Translations under genes and position numbers: made by a program | NCBI GenBank assembly: GCA_029547045.1 | Contig: JAKPQL010000127.1 | Coordinates: 1-37,282, forward strand | Length of the DNA stretch: 37,282 nucleotides | Direction: 5' to 3' | Origin: Deltaproteobacteria bacterium | GTDB lineage: Bacteria; Desulfobacterota; Desulfomonilia; UBA1062 | The notes under the pieces: generated by a model | What the model saw: only the letters and a program-made list of their open reading frames with translations | What the model was told of the DNA's origin: nothing | Database searches by the model: none | Shown here: positions 16,413 through 24,075 of the stretch, one piece after another | Numbering within the stretch: the first letter of the stretch is position 1 | How the letters are laid out: every line of letters begins with the position of its first letter

Positions 16413-17531
16413 ATGATATCTGGCGAGAATAATCTGAACCATCGATCTCCCAAAGAAAGAAAGGTTGAGGGTATCCAGATTCTTCGTGGTGTTGCAGCCC
16501 TCATGGTCATGCTCCTTCATATATGGGTGCTGGAACTTCGCTTTGGTAACGATGCGCATGTCATGCCGCAGTTCTTTCGATCCGGGAACTGCGGGGTCGA
16601 TCTTTTCTTCGTGATTAGCGGATTCGTCATGGCCACCATCAGTCGTGGTGCATTTAAGAATAGATCGGGTATCATACGGTTTGTCTATAATCGTGTGACA
16701 CGCATTTACCCGGTGTACTGGTTCTACTGTCTTCCAGCCCTTTTCATTTTTCTTGTCCGGCCTGACCTTGTAAACATAGCCCAAGGCAACAAGGTAGATC
16801 TTTTACGCTCATTCCTCCTGCTGCCACAGAAAATAAAGCCTCTCCTGGCAGTGGGCTGGACATTGATACACGAAATGCATTTCTACACTGTCATGGTACT
16901 GCTTCTGATCTTTCCTGAGCGGTTTTTTCTGCGACTGCTCCTGCTCTGGGCGATCATCGTTACTGCGGCAAATATGATAATATCGGATTGTATTGCACTG
17001 CCCCCCCTTGCATGGATTGCTTTGCACCCCCTTTCCCTGGAGTTTATTGCTGGTTGCTTCGTCGCCCGTTTTACCTTTGCTGGGGTGGGGAGATACCGTA
17101 TACCTGCTCTCTGGATCGGTTTTGCACTGCTCTTTGCAGCAGCAATATTCTATGCATACATATTCCCCAGTGTGATTGAGGCAGCCGAATGGCCCCGGGT
17201 GATCATGTTCGGATTGCCCGCAACCCTCATCGTGTACGGCTCGAGTTCTTTTAATTCCATCCGCACAGACCATTCACTTCCACGATTCATGCTTCTAATG
17301 GGAGATGCGTCCTATTCCCTGTATCTCTCTCATGCGCTGGTGGCTACAGCAGTCGGCATGGCCTGGTCTCTTCTGGGTCTTGGGAAAATTCTCAGCAATC
17401 ACTTTCTCGTTGCTACAATGCTTATTACTTGCCTGACAACAGGAATTCTCAGCTACATATTCATCGAAGTTCCAGTAATGGCCCGGTCTAGGGCATTGTA
17501 CAGTGCGTTGTCTAGAAGAGATTTCTTGTGA
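16413..17531 (+). CDS. Acyltransferase family 3 (OafA-like) membrane protein
   Basis: 372 aa. The N-terminus KVEGIQILRGVAALMVMLLHIW carries the Arg and His of the AT3 active region, followed by NCGVDLFFVISGFVM and about ten hydrophobic helices ending with GDASYSLYLSHALVATAVG and FIEVPVM. These are classic OafA/exopolysaccharide O-acetyltransferase features. The ATG has no good Shine-Dalgarno; another start is not obvious. It is the only plus-strand gene in the central cluster. It is the intact relative of the deleted copy at 6855-7211, although that copy is GC-rich and this gene AT-rich, so they are homologues rather than a recent duplicate. It probably O-acetylates a residue of the surface glycan. 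Confidence 0.88.
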   Translation: MISGENNLNHRSPKERKVEGIQILRGVAALMVMLLHIWVLELRFGNDAHVMPQFFRSGNCGVDLFFVISGFVMATISRGAFKNRSGIIRFVYNRVTRIYPVYWFYCLPALFIFLVRPDLVNIAQGNKVDLLRSFLLLPQKIKPLLAVGWTLIHEMHFYTVMVLLLIFPERFFLRLLLLWAIIVTAANMIISDCIALPPLAWIALHPLSLEFIAGCFVARFTFAGVGRYRIPALWIGFALLFAAAIFYAYIFPSVIEAAEWPRVIMFGLPATLIVYGSSSFNSIRTDHSLPRFMLLMGDASYSLYLSHALVATAVGMAWSLLGLGKILSNHFLVATMLITCLTTGILSYIFIEVPVMARSRALYSALSRRDFL

Positions 17532-17644
17532 TGCTATCATGCAATAGCATACGATGTTCAAATGGAGACTTGATGAATAAGCTGCAATCTGTTCATAAGC
17601 CAGCCCTCAGAAAGAGGACCAACTGTCAGATCTAGTCTTAGCTA

Positions 17645-18595
17645 CTACAACCGAAGATATTCTTTCCGCATGATGATTAGGAGGTATAGAAGATTGATTC
17701 CAAATCTTTGTGTACGTATCCCAGATGAAAAAATGCAGTAAGCCGATTTGAGGCCGCCTTTTCTCATTGATGATATAAACAATTCTAGCTCACGGGGTAC
17801 GGGCTCGGAGTGGAGCAAGAGATGGTTCCGTAATTCGTTGGCCTGATTGAGTAAACGGTTCATCTGGTTGTTCAATCTTTCCATGCTAAGTGTTCTAATA
17901 ATTTCTCTCAGTCCCTTTGCGCCGATAGTATTTTTTCCATGATGTCTGTAAAGGACTTTGGGTTCGGGAACATACGCAATCATTCCTCTTGCTGCTGCAA
18001 TAAGTGCAAGCCACCAATCATGAAGAGCTGCCTTTTCTGGAATAGGAGATGCCTCTTGGGCAAGTGCTGAGTTAAAGAAACAAGTGCAGCCGGTAACAAA
18101 ATTCTGCATGAGCAAGTATTTCAAAGGTTTTTCCATAATATTTCGTAGATGGAGGTATTTCATGAATGAATCGCTAATAACATCAGACTTTTCGTTTATT
18201 ACAGTCAGATCACTATGAATGAGAATTGGAACCTGAGAGCCATATTTCTTTTCAAGCGATAACATTCTCGTATAAGAAGTCTCCAATTTGTCTGGCTGCC
18301 AGATATCATCCTGATCTGAAATCGCAATATACTTATACTCACAGAGAGAAATTACTTTTGAAAAATTATTTGTCACTCCGATGTTGTTGTCGTTTCTGAA
18401 TATGCGTACCCTAAACGGGGCAATCTTTGAAAAAGATTGAATTATGTCAATGGAATCATCATTTGAACAATCATCGCATACAACAAGTTCATTTGGGGGT
18501 ATGGACTGATTTAGATAACTGTGGAGTTGTTCCTTAAGATATTTTGAGCCGTTGTATGTGCAAAGACCTATCGATATAGAACGTTGATGGGACAT
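17645..18595 (-). CDS. Glycosyltransferase family 2
   Basis: 316 aa. ISIGLCTYNGSKYLKEQL is the GT2 opening, VVCDDCSNDDSID gives the nucleotide-binding acidic pair, and ISDQDDIWQPDK at 93-104 has the DxD-type metal site in the DQDD form typical of rhamnosyl- and related transferases of O-antigen clusters. HDWWLALIAAARG near 195 is where the catalytic base region is expected. It is an inverting GT-A enzyme at the inner membrane face; donor and acceptor are unknown. The gene is AT-rich (block 2). It converges with the acyltransferase across 113 bp. Confidence 0.88.
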   Translation of the reverse strand: MSHQRSISIGLCTYNGSKYLKEQLHSYLNQSIPPNELVVCDDCSNDDSIDIIQSFSKIAPFRVRIFRNDNNIGVTNNFSKVISLCEYKYIAISDQDDIWQPDKLETSYTRMLSLEKKYGSQVPILIHSDLTVINEKSDVISDSFMKYLHLRNIMEKPLKYLLMQNFVTGCTCFFNSALAQEASPIPEKAALHDWWLALIAAARGMIAYVPEPKVLYRHHGKNTIGAKGLREIIRTLSMERLNNQMNRLLNQANELRNHLLLHSEPVPRELELFISSMRKGGLKSAYCIFSSGIRTQRFGINLLYLLIIMRKEYLRL

Positions 18596-18646
18596 TACGT
18601 GCTTTCTCTTATAATATTGTCCATGACAGCATGGTCTGTGTTTATG

Positions 18647-19750
18647 TCATTCCCTGGAAAGAGCTTGAATTAATATTTGTTTTATTTCCTTTGTAGAAAA
18701 CCTTTCCTGGAATAGAGAGTAACCGTTTTCCCCAATTTTCTTTAGTGCCTCATTATTTTCGAACCCCCAGAGAATTCCCTCTGCGAGTGCCTTTTCATCA
18801 CCCTGCTCCACAAGTATACAATTGATTTTATCTTTAAAACCATAATCATCCGAGATATTCCCTATAACTGTTGGCCTGCCCATCGCCAAGAACTGGAATG
18901 ATTTCCCTGTAATAACTCTTTTTGCCTGTCCCGTATTGCCAAAGGGGCCCCCTAAACAAATATCTGCATTTGATATGTATTGGGGAATCTGAGAATAATC
19001 TATCCATTCCCTGTGTTTGACATTGTCAAGTTTTAAATCTCGCATCATCGCGTGGTATATACTGAGATCCATACCCTTACCACCAACAATGGTAAAAGAG
19101 ATTGGCTTATCTTTTAATATGTGAGCTGCTTTTAGAATGATTTCAATTCCATGAAGTGGCAGAAAAGTCCCATAGAAAAAAACCTGGAATGGTTTTTTTG
19201 CAGGAATTTCTATTGAAGTTTGTTCAGTAAGAGCATTCGTAAACATGTTTTCATCTGTTCCAACAGGAACAGCAAATACTTTATTTGTGTCCACCTTGAA
19301 GAGATCCTCTATGAAACGTTTATGACCAACAGTATCTGTAAGAATTATGTCAGCGTATTGTAATATCTTTTTTTCATAGAGATAGACAAAACGCTCGAGA
19401 ATCGAACCTCTGTTGATCTTCTTTCTCTCATTAAGGAGGCTGTCATACGGTGACATCATATGATCAAAGATCAACCTCTTGCCAAGTGTTAGAATTCTGA
19501 CAATTGGGAACAGCTCATATCCTCGGAAGCCCAACAAGTATTGATCAGGATTCTTGAGGATTCTTATCAATACAAGCTTAATAAGTGTTTGAAAATACCT
19601 TATAAAGCCAGGTGAAGAATTAATTGCCTCATATACAGAATAACCATCAGTTGAGTGAAGAACTCTTAATAATACCCTTGTTCTGACATAATCAGGTGCT
19701 CTGTATGAGAGTATGTAGCATAGGCTTATGGGATTGTTTGTTCCTTTCAT
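18647..19750 (-). CDS. Glycosyltransferase, GT-B fold (GT4-like)
   Basis: 367 aa. The N-terminal half is a divergent acceptor domain (SLCYILSYRAPDYVRTRVLL, ADIILTDTVGHKRF). The second half has the recognisable donor domain: VFFYGTFLPLHGIEIILKAAHIL, FTIVGGKGMD, YISNADICLGG and FQFLAMGRPTVIG. It resembles GT4 family members that lack the strict E-x7-E signature, so the assignment to family 4 rather than 1 is tentative. It is followed by the GT2 gene after 51 bp and is AT-rich. No clear ribosome binding site precedes the ATG. Confidence 0.8.
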   Translation of the reverse strand: MKGTNNPISLCYILSYRAPDYVRTRVLLRVLHSTDGYSVYEAINSSPGFIRYFQTLIKLVLIRILKNPDQYLLGFRGYELFPIVRILTLGKRLIFDHMMSPYDSLLNERKKINRGSILERFVYLYEKKILQYADIILTDTVGHKRFIEDLFKVDTNKVFAVPVGTDENMFTNALTEQTSIEIPAKKPFQVFFYGTFLPLHGIEIILKAAHILKDKPISFTIVGGKGMDLSIYHAMMRDLKLDNVKHREWIDYSQIPQYISNADICLGGPFGNTGQAKRVITGKSFQFLAMGRPTVIGNISDDYGFKDKINCILVEQGDEKALAEGILWGFENNEALKKIGENGYSLFQERFSTKEIKQILIQALSRE

Positions 19751-19785
19751 TGATATGGTTGAGTGATGCTTATCTTTGTCCCATC

Positions 19786-20739
19786 TTACTTATTTTTAAG
19801 GTCTTTATTTGCCTCCATGTCGAACCACATGGCGAAGAGGGTGAACAGCGCGGCGGACATGAACGAGAACATGGCCGCCAGGGCGTTGATGGGCGGTATG
19901 TGGCCGGTGGAGCCCCACAGCCAGGCGAGCCGGACGAAGAGGACCACGGTCATGAGGCCGAAGATGCCGCCGAAGGTGTAGAAGAAGATGAGGGGGTGGA
20001 AGTCGCGGATGATGTACTTCTCCTTCATCCTCCATAAGAAGAGCTTGAGCAGCAGCCACGACAGCGTGAACACCACCGTGAACACGTTCATGCCCGACTT
20101 CTCGCCCACGTTGTACAGGGGCCGCACGGGCACGTCGGCCACCCGGAAGTTGTACACGTTCAGGCGCACGAGCAGGTCGTTGGGCTGGCCGAAGCGGCGG
20201 TACATCCTGTCCCACTCGATGGTGTGCAGGGCCTTCTTGTTGATGGCCGTGTACCCGGACTGGAAGTCCGCCACGTGCCAGTAACCCGACGCGATCTTGG
20301 TCAAGAGCGACAGGAAGGCGTTGCCGAAGTAGCGCACCTTGGGGATGATCCGGTAGGCCTCGCCCGTGAAGAGCCGGTTGCCCTTGGCGTAGTCCGCGCG
20401 CCCCTCCACCACCGGGTCGAGGAGCGCGCTCAGGTCGGCCGGGTCCATCTGGCCGTCGCCGTCCATGCGCACGGCCACGTCGTAGCCCTTCTCCCGGGCC
20501 CACTCGTACCCCGTGGCCAGGGACCCGCCGCACCCCGCGTTCACCTCGTGCCGCAGGAGCGTGACCCTGGGATTCGCGGCCCGGATGCTCTCCACCACCC
20601 CGGCTGTGTCGTCGTCGCTGGCGTCGTCCACCACCACGATGGCGTCCACGAAGCTCGGCATGGTCTCGATGACCTTGGTGACCTGGCGCCCCTCGTTGTG
20701 CGCCGGCACCACCACGCAGATGGTTCTGTCCTTGTACAT
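19786..20739 (-). CDS. Polyprenyl-phosphate glycosyltransferase (DPM1/ArnC-like GT2) with C-terminal membrane helices
   Basis: 317 aa. ICVVVPAHNEGRQVTKVI, VVVDDASDDDTAGVV and MDGDGQMDPADL (DxD at 93-95) are standard motifs of dolichol- and undecaprenyl-phosphate sugar synthases; GNRLFTGEAYR and FQSGYTAINKKAL also fit. Two hydrophobic helices near 255-310 would anchor it. Such enzymes make polyprenyl-phosphate sugars that serve as donors for periplasmic GT-C transferases, which is relevant because GT-C-like proteins flank this cluster. The last codons (ANKDLKNK) are AT-rich while the body is GC-rich. It follows the methyltransferase at 20749 with 9 bp between. Confidence 0.88.
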   Translation of the reverse strand: MYKDRTICVVVPAHNEGRQVTKVIETMPSFVDAIVVVDDASDDDTAGVVESIRAANPRVTLLRHEVNAGCGGSLATGYEWAREKGYDVAVRMDGDGQMDPADLSALLDPVVEGRADYAKGNRLFTGEAYRIIPKVRYFGNAFLSLLTKIASGYWHVADFQSGYTAINKKALHTIEWDRMYRRFGQPNDLLVRLNVYNFRVADVPVRPLYNVGEKSGMNVFTVVFTLSWLLLKLFLWRMKEKYIIRDFHPLIFFYTFGGIFGLMTVVLFVRLAWLWGSTGHIPPINALAAMFSFMSAALFTLFAMWFDMEANKDLKNK

Positions 20740-20748
20740 GGCTGACCT

Positions 20749-21486
20749 CTACGATCTGATCTTGACCAGGATGTAGGATATGGCGGGCACCAGGACTTCC
20801 CGGAGCACGGGCACCCTGGTGAGCGCGTGCAGCCGGAAGTGCACGTCGTGGGTGGCGAGCACCCTGAAGGGGGTGGACCGGATCAGGCGCATCATCCTCG
20901 CGTGGGTGATCCGGTACAGGCTGAGCTCCGCGCACGAGCCAGCCTCGATCTTCCTGCCCGAGAAGGCCTCGCGGAGCCGCTTCGCCAGGGGGAAGGGCAG
21001 GGCGTGGAAGGGTTTGAGCTGGTGGCCGGCGTGGGGGTTGTACCATGGGGGGATGACCACATAGCAGATGCCGCCTGGCCTGGTCACCCGGAACATCTCG
21101 TGCAGGCTCGGCCCCTGCGCACTGTCCGGGATGTGCTCCAGCACGCCCCGGCACATGACCAGATCGAAGGCATCGTCGCCGAAGGGGATGTGCTCTGCCG
21201 AGGCCACGACGGTGTCCGCCCACACGGTGCGGCCCGGGTTCGGGTCCAGGTTGCAGGCCCTGCACCCCCGCTCGGCGTGGAGGATCCTGCAGAACGCCCC
21301 CGTGGCGCCGCCCACGTCCAGGGTGCGCATGCCGGAAAGCGGCATGAACTCCTCGATCTCGTCGATGAAGAGCCTCGCGAAGTACTCCCTCATGAGGTGA
21401 TAGTTGTCCGCCTCGAAGCGGTGGAAGTTGAAGTACCAGAGCTTCCGGTAGTGGTCGATCAGGCTGAATGGTCGTCCGTCGTGCAT
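20749..21486 (-). CDS. Class I SAM-dependent methyltransferase
   Basis: 245 aa from the ATG at 21486, which is preceded by GAGAGA; the frame is open to 21567 but that extension has no domain and a promoter lies upstream. MRTLDVGGATGAF is motif I, CNLDPNPG the ribose-binding strand, and MCRGVLEHIPD the post-II motif. FRVTRPGGICYVVIPPWYNP suggests a sugar- or small-molecule-type methyltransferase of the glycan cluster. It is followed 9 bp later by the polyprenyl-phosphate glycosyltransferase, so they are probably cotranscribed. Target unknown. Confidence 0.85.
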   Translation of the reverse strand: MHDGRPFSLIDHYRKLWYFNFHRFEADNYHLMREYFARLFIDEIEEFMPLSGMRTLDVGGATGAFCRILHAERGCRACNLDPNPGRTVWADTVVASAEHIPFGDDAFDLVMCRGVLEHIPDSAQGPSLHEMFRVTRPGGICYVVIPPWYNPHAGHQLKPFHALPFPLAKRLREAFSGRKIEAGSCAELSLYRITHARMMRLIRSTPFRVLATHDVHFRLHALTRVPVLREVLVPAISYILVKIRS

Positions 21487-21578
21487 GGCGTGTCTCTCGG
21501 GTGCCGCCGGACACACTCCGTGCTTTGCGGGTGAACGGGTGTGCCGAAACCTTCCATCACAGAACATGGATCGGGATA

Positions 21579-21607
21579 ATAATGGAAAATCATGAACATA
21601 CTGTCAA
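21579..21607 (-). promoter_or_regulatory. Probable sigma70-type promoter of the methyltransferase/glycosyltransferase operon
   Basis: TTGACA at 21607-21602 and CATTAT at 21584-21579 are spaced by 17 bp on the minus strand, with a leader of roughly 85 nt to the ATG at 21486. The -35 overlaps the stop codon of the acyltransferase at 21604, so that gene and the operon have little room for a terminator between them. Confidence 0.5.
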
Positions 21608-22743
21608 GGCGAATGTGGCTGCGGCAGCTCGATGGCGAACCGCTCACCCGCGGGGATCCGGGCGATGATCTCCTCCAGCCGGCGGAAGCGGATCACCTTC
21701 TTGAACCCCTCGAGGAGGACGGAGATGGCCAGCGACGAGGCCAGGAGCGCGGCCCAGATCAGGAGCGGATTGCGCAGCGCGTAGAGCTCGTCGTGCCAGA
21801 AGTAGAGGTAGATGAACGTGTGGAACAGGAAGATGTTGAACAGGTGGGAGCCCAGGTACTCCAGGACGGCCCGTACCGGCAGAGACGCCGCAGCGCACTC
21901 GGCCGTGAGGAGGATGATGAGAGTTGCCAGGAGCCAGTCGATCTTCACGTCGTGCATGAGGAGCCCGAGCTGTCGGAAGAGGGCCAGTGCCCCGATGGCA
22001 AGAGCCAGTACGTAGAAGCGGAGCGCGCCCATGCCGCGAAGGAACCTGCCCAGTCTCTCCATGCCGTCTGCGTGCGAAAGGTACATCCCGAATACGAAGG
22101 GCGTGCCCCACATGATGAACAGAAGGGAGAAGTGGGCGCCCGTGAGCAGTTCCCGGTACGGAATGGCGATGACCGCGCAGAGGCACGCCGCGAAGACCCA
22201 CGGGCCGAGCCGCCTGGTCAGCCGGTAGAGGATGGGAAACGCCACGTACAGCGGGACGATCACGCACATGTACCACCACGTGGCGTTGTACCCGGTCTCG
22301 GGGGAGAACCACAGGTTCAGGCCCGCCATCTGAAGGGCGAACATGGCGTAGGCATGGGAGCTGAAGGCCTCCTCGATGGTGTAGTGCATGACGAAGACGC
22401 CAAAGGGCACGAAGATGGCCGCGACGAGCCAGTAGTTCAGGTAGAGCCTCGACAGGTGGCTCCGGTAGAACGAGAGAAGGTAGGCGCCCCTGCACCTCAC
22501 CGACTCGGCCAGACCGTACCCGCTGAGCACGAGGAACATGGACACACACACCTTGGCAGCCAGGGCCGAGGACCTCACGAGGGGGCCGTAGTCGGGGTTG
22601 TTGGCGAACAGGTGGTGCCAGAGCATGAGCAGGAGTGCCACGCCCTTGCAGGCGTTCGTGGCCCGGGTGTCGAAGGTGCGCGCCGGCAGGGCCGCGGGAG
22701 TGTCGGTAGGTGCGGCCCGGCGGGATCGTTTCTTCATGCGCAT
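21604..22743 (-). CDS. Acyltransferase family 3-like membrane protein
   Basis: 379 aa from the ATG at 22743 (another at 22737). The frame is open to 22863 but would run across the divergent gene start and is not used. TRATNACKGVALLLMLWHHLF carries the TM1 His pair, VSMFLVLSGYGL the second-helix motif and LGSHLFNIFLFHTFIYLYF the C-terminal one, over about ten hydrophobic segments. This is the wider AT3/OpgC-like group. The last 35 residues are a basic and acidic cytoplasmic tail. It is divergent from the 22839 gene, mirroring the acyltransferase at 5870 which is divergent from the other TMTC-like module. It probably transfers acyl groups to surface glycan; acceptor unknown. Confidence 0.82.
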   Translation of the reverse strand: MRMKKRSRRAAPTDTPAALPARTFDTRATNACKGVALLLMLWHHLFANNPDYGPLVRSSALAAKVCVSMFLVLSGYGLAESVRCRGAYLLSFYRSHLSRLYLNYWLVAAIFVPFGVFVMHYTIEEAFSSHAYAMFALQMAGLNLWFSPETGYNATWWYMCVIVPLYVAFPILYRLTRRLGPWVFAACLCAVIAIPYRELLTGAHFSLLFIMWGTPFVFGMYLSHADGMERLGRFLRGMGALRFYVLALAIGALALFRQLGLLMHDVKIDWLLATLIILLTAECAAASLPVRAVLEYLGSHLFNIFLFHTFIYLYFWHDELYALRNPLLIWAALLASSLAISVLLEGFKKVIRFRRLEEIIARIPAGERFAIELPQPHSP

Positions 22744-22744
22744 T

Positions 22745-22772
22745 CTTATCCCTGCAACAGGCGCCAGGTCAA
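22745..22772 (-). promoter_or_regulatory. Possible promoter of the acyltransferase at 21604-22743
   Basis: TTGACC at 22772-22767 is followed after 16 bp by GATAAG at 22750-22745. Initiation would fall at the start codons, which have only a weak AGGGA before them, again suggesting a leaderless or very short leader. The elements are partial matches. Confidence 0.3.
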
Positions 22773-22838
22773 GGGCTGTTTCATGCCTGCGCTCCACGCT
22801 TGCCCCGGTGAGGCATCTGTGGTTAGTATGGTCCGGCA

Positions 22839-24056
22839 GTGGGGAAGCGCGTACAGAGCACACAGCAGAAAAACCGGGGAACGGTCCCGCCGCACTCCTT
22901 TCCGTACTGGGAGCTCGCGGTATTCCTCGTCTCGGGGCTCATCTTCACCGGCATCGTGCTCGCGGCCGTGGTGCCCGAGGACATCCTCTACCATGCCCGG
23001 TACGTGATGGGCATGCTGAACAGGACCATGCCGTGGCCCGCCAACCCCCTGTACTACCTGCTCGTCTCCGGCATCGCCCTGTTCCAGGACGGGTTCGTCT
23101 CTCTGGTGGCCTCGTCCGTCCTGGTCCTGTCCGGAGCGGTCGCGGCCAAGCTGTTCCTCGCCCGCAGGATATCCGAGGCCTACCTCCTTGCCAGGGCATC
23201 CGGGCGGGGCGCGGACGCGCCTTCACCGGATGCGGTGGCGCTCGTCTGCATCGCCACGCTCTTCGCCTTCAGCCTGCCCACGCCGGCTGCATTCAAGGGG
23301 CTCTACTACCTGGGCCAGCTCCCCCCGAACGTGTGGCACAACCCCTCCACCATCGCGCTCATGCCGCTTGCGCTGCTGCTCTTTCATGTCTCGCACCTGC
23401 AGCTCGAGCGGCCCGTGACGTCCCGGGCTGCGACGCTTACCTTTCTGGCGGCGCTGAACATCCTCATGAAGCCCAGCTTCTTCTTCGTGTTTGCCGTCGC
23501 CTATCCCCTCATGCTGCTCAGACGGTTCAGGCTGGCGAGGGACTTCTGGATCAACTTGTTGCCAGTGGCCGCGGGCCTGGGGATGCTGGCCGTGGTGTAC
23601 CACCTGATCTACGTGCTGGGGTTCTCGAACATGTGGAAGGGCCAGTCGGGCGTGGCCTTCGGCCTGTTCACGGTCTGGTCGCTCTGGAGCCCGAACGTAG
23701 GCCTGTCCCTCGTGGCCTCCGTCCTGTTCCCGGCCGCGTTCCTGTGCCTCCACCCCGCCGAGTTCGGCAGGGACACGCTCCTCCAGTACGCGGCGCTCTC
23801 GTTTGCCGTGGCGGTCATCATCTTCAGCGTGCTCATGGAGACCGGGCCCCGCATGAGCGACGGCAACTTCGTGTGGCAGTGCATGGTGTGCAATTACCTG
23901 CTGTTTCTCGTGGTGTCGCTGGCCTTCTATGACAAGGTGCGCACAGAGGGCATGGCCGGATGGAGGAACCGGACCCTCGCGGTCTGCTGGACACTGCACG
24001 TGATCAGCGGTATCGCGTATATCGTGAAGTTCTTCTCCACAGGGAGATTCTACTGA
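22839..24056 (+). CDS. Polytopic membrane protein of unknown function (GT-C-like or Wzy-like)
   Basis: 405 aa with a GTG start at 22839. About ten hydrophobic helices cover the length. An acidic residue follows TM1 (VVPEDILYHARY), and there is NPLYYLLVSGI, then YLGQLPPNVWHNPSTIA and NILMKPSFFF. The PNVWHNPS segment and lysine-proline turn recur, from memory, in unnamed membrane proteins of polysaccharide clusters. Two readings are possible: a GT-C glycosyltransferase or an O-antigen polymerase (Wzy), the latter being otherwise missing from the cluster. It leads the plus-strand operon with the TMTC-like gene (20-bp gap). Confidence 0.75.
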   Translation: MGKRVQSTQQKNRGTVPPHSFPYWELAVFLVSGLIFTGIVLAAVVPEDILYHARYVMGMLNRTMPWPANPLYYLLVSGIALFQDGFVSLVASSVLVLSGAVAAKLFLARRISEAYLLARASGRGADAPSPDAVALVCIATLFAFSLPTPAAFKGLYYLGQLPPNVWHNPSTIALMPLALLLFHVSHLQLERPVTSRAATLTFLAALNILMKPSFFFVFAVAYPLMLLRRFRLARDFWINLLPVAAGLGMLAVVYHLIYVLGFSNMWKGQSGVAFGLFTVWSLWSPNVGLSLVASVLFPAAFLCLHPAEFGRDTLLQYAALSFAVAVIIFSVLMETGPRMSDGNFVWQCMVCNYLLFLVVSLAFYDKVRTEGMAGWRNRTLAVCWTLHVISGIAYIVKFFSTGRFY

Positions 24057-24075
24057 ACCCGGAAAGGACGATGCA

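Larger units (their letters stand above)
15800..19815. other. AT-rich block 2 (IS remnant, acyltransferase, two glycosyltransferases)
   Basis: Between the GC-rich glycosyltransferase at 14498-15772 and the GC-rich polyprenyl-phosphate glycosyltransferase at 19786-20739, the composition is AT-rich. The block holds a decayed transposase, an acyltransferase and two glycosyltransferases. Its right edge falls within the last few codons of the gene at 19786, whose end (ANKDLKNK) is AT-rich. A transferred segment is the likely explanation. Confidence 0.6.

Noticed and set aside
17531-17550. Hairpin with 7-bp arms at the acyltransferase/GT2 convergence
   Set aside because: No T tract follows on either strand and the stem is AT-rich, so it is not a convincing terminator.
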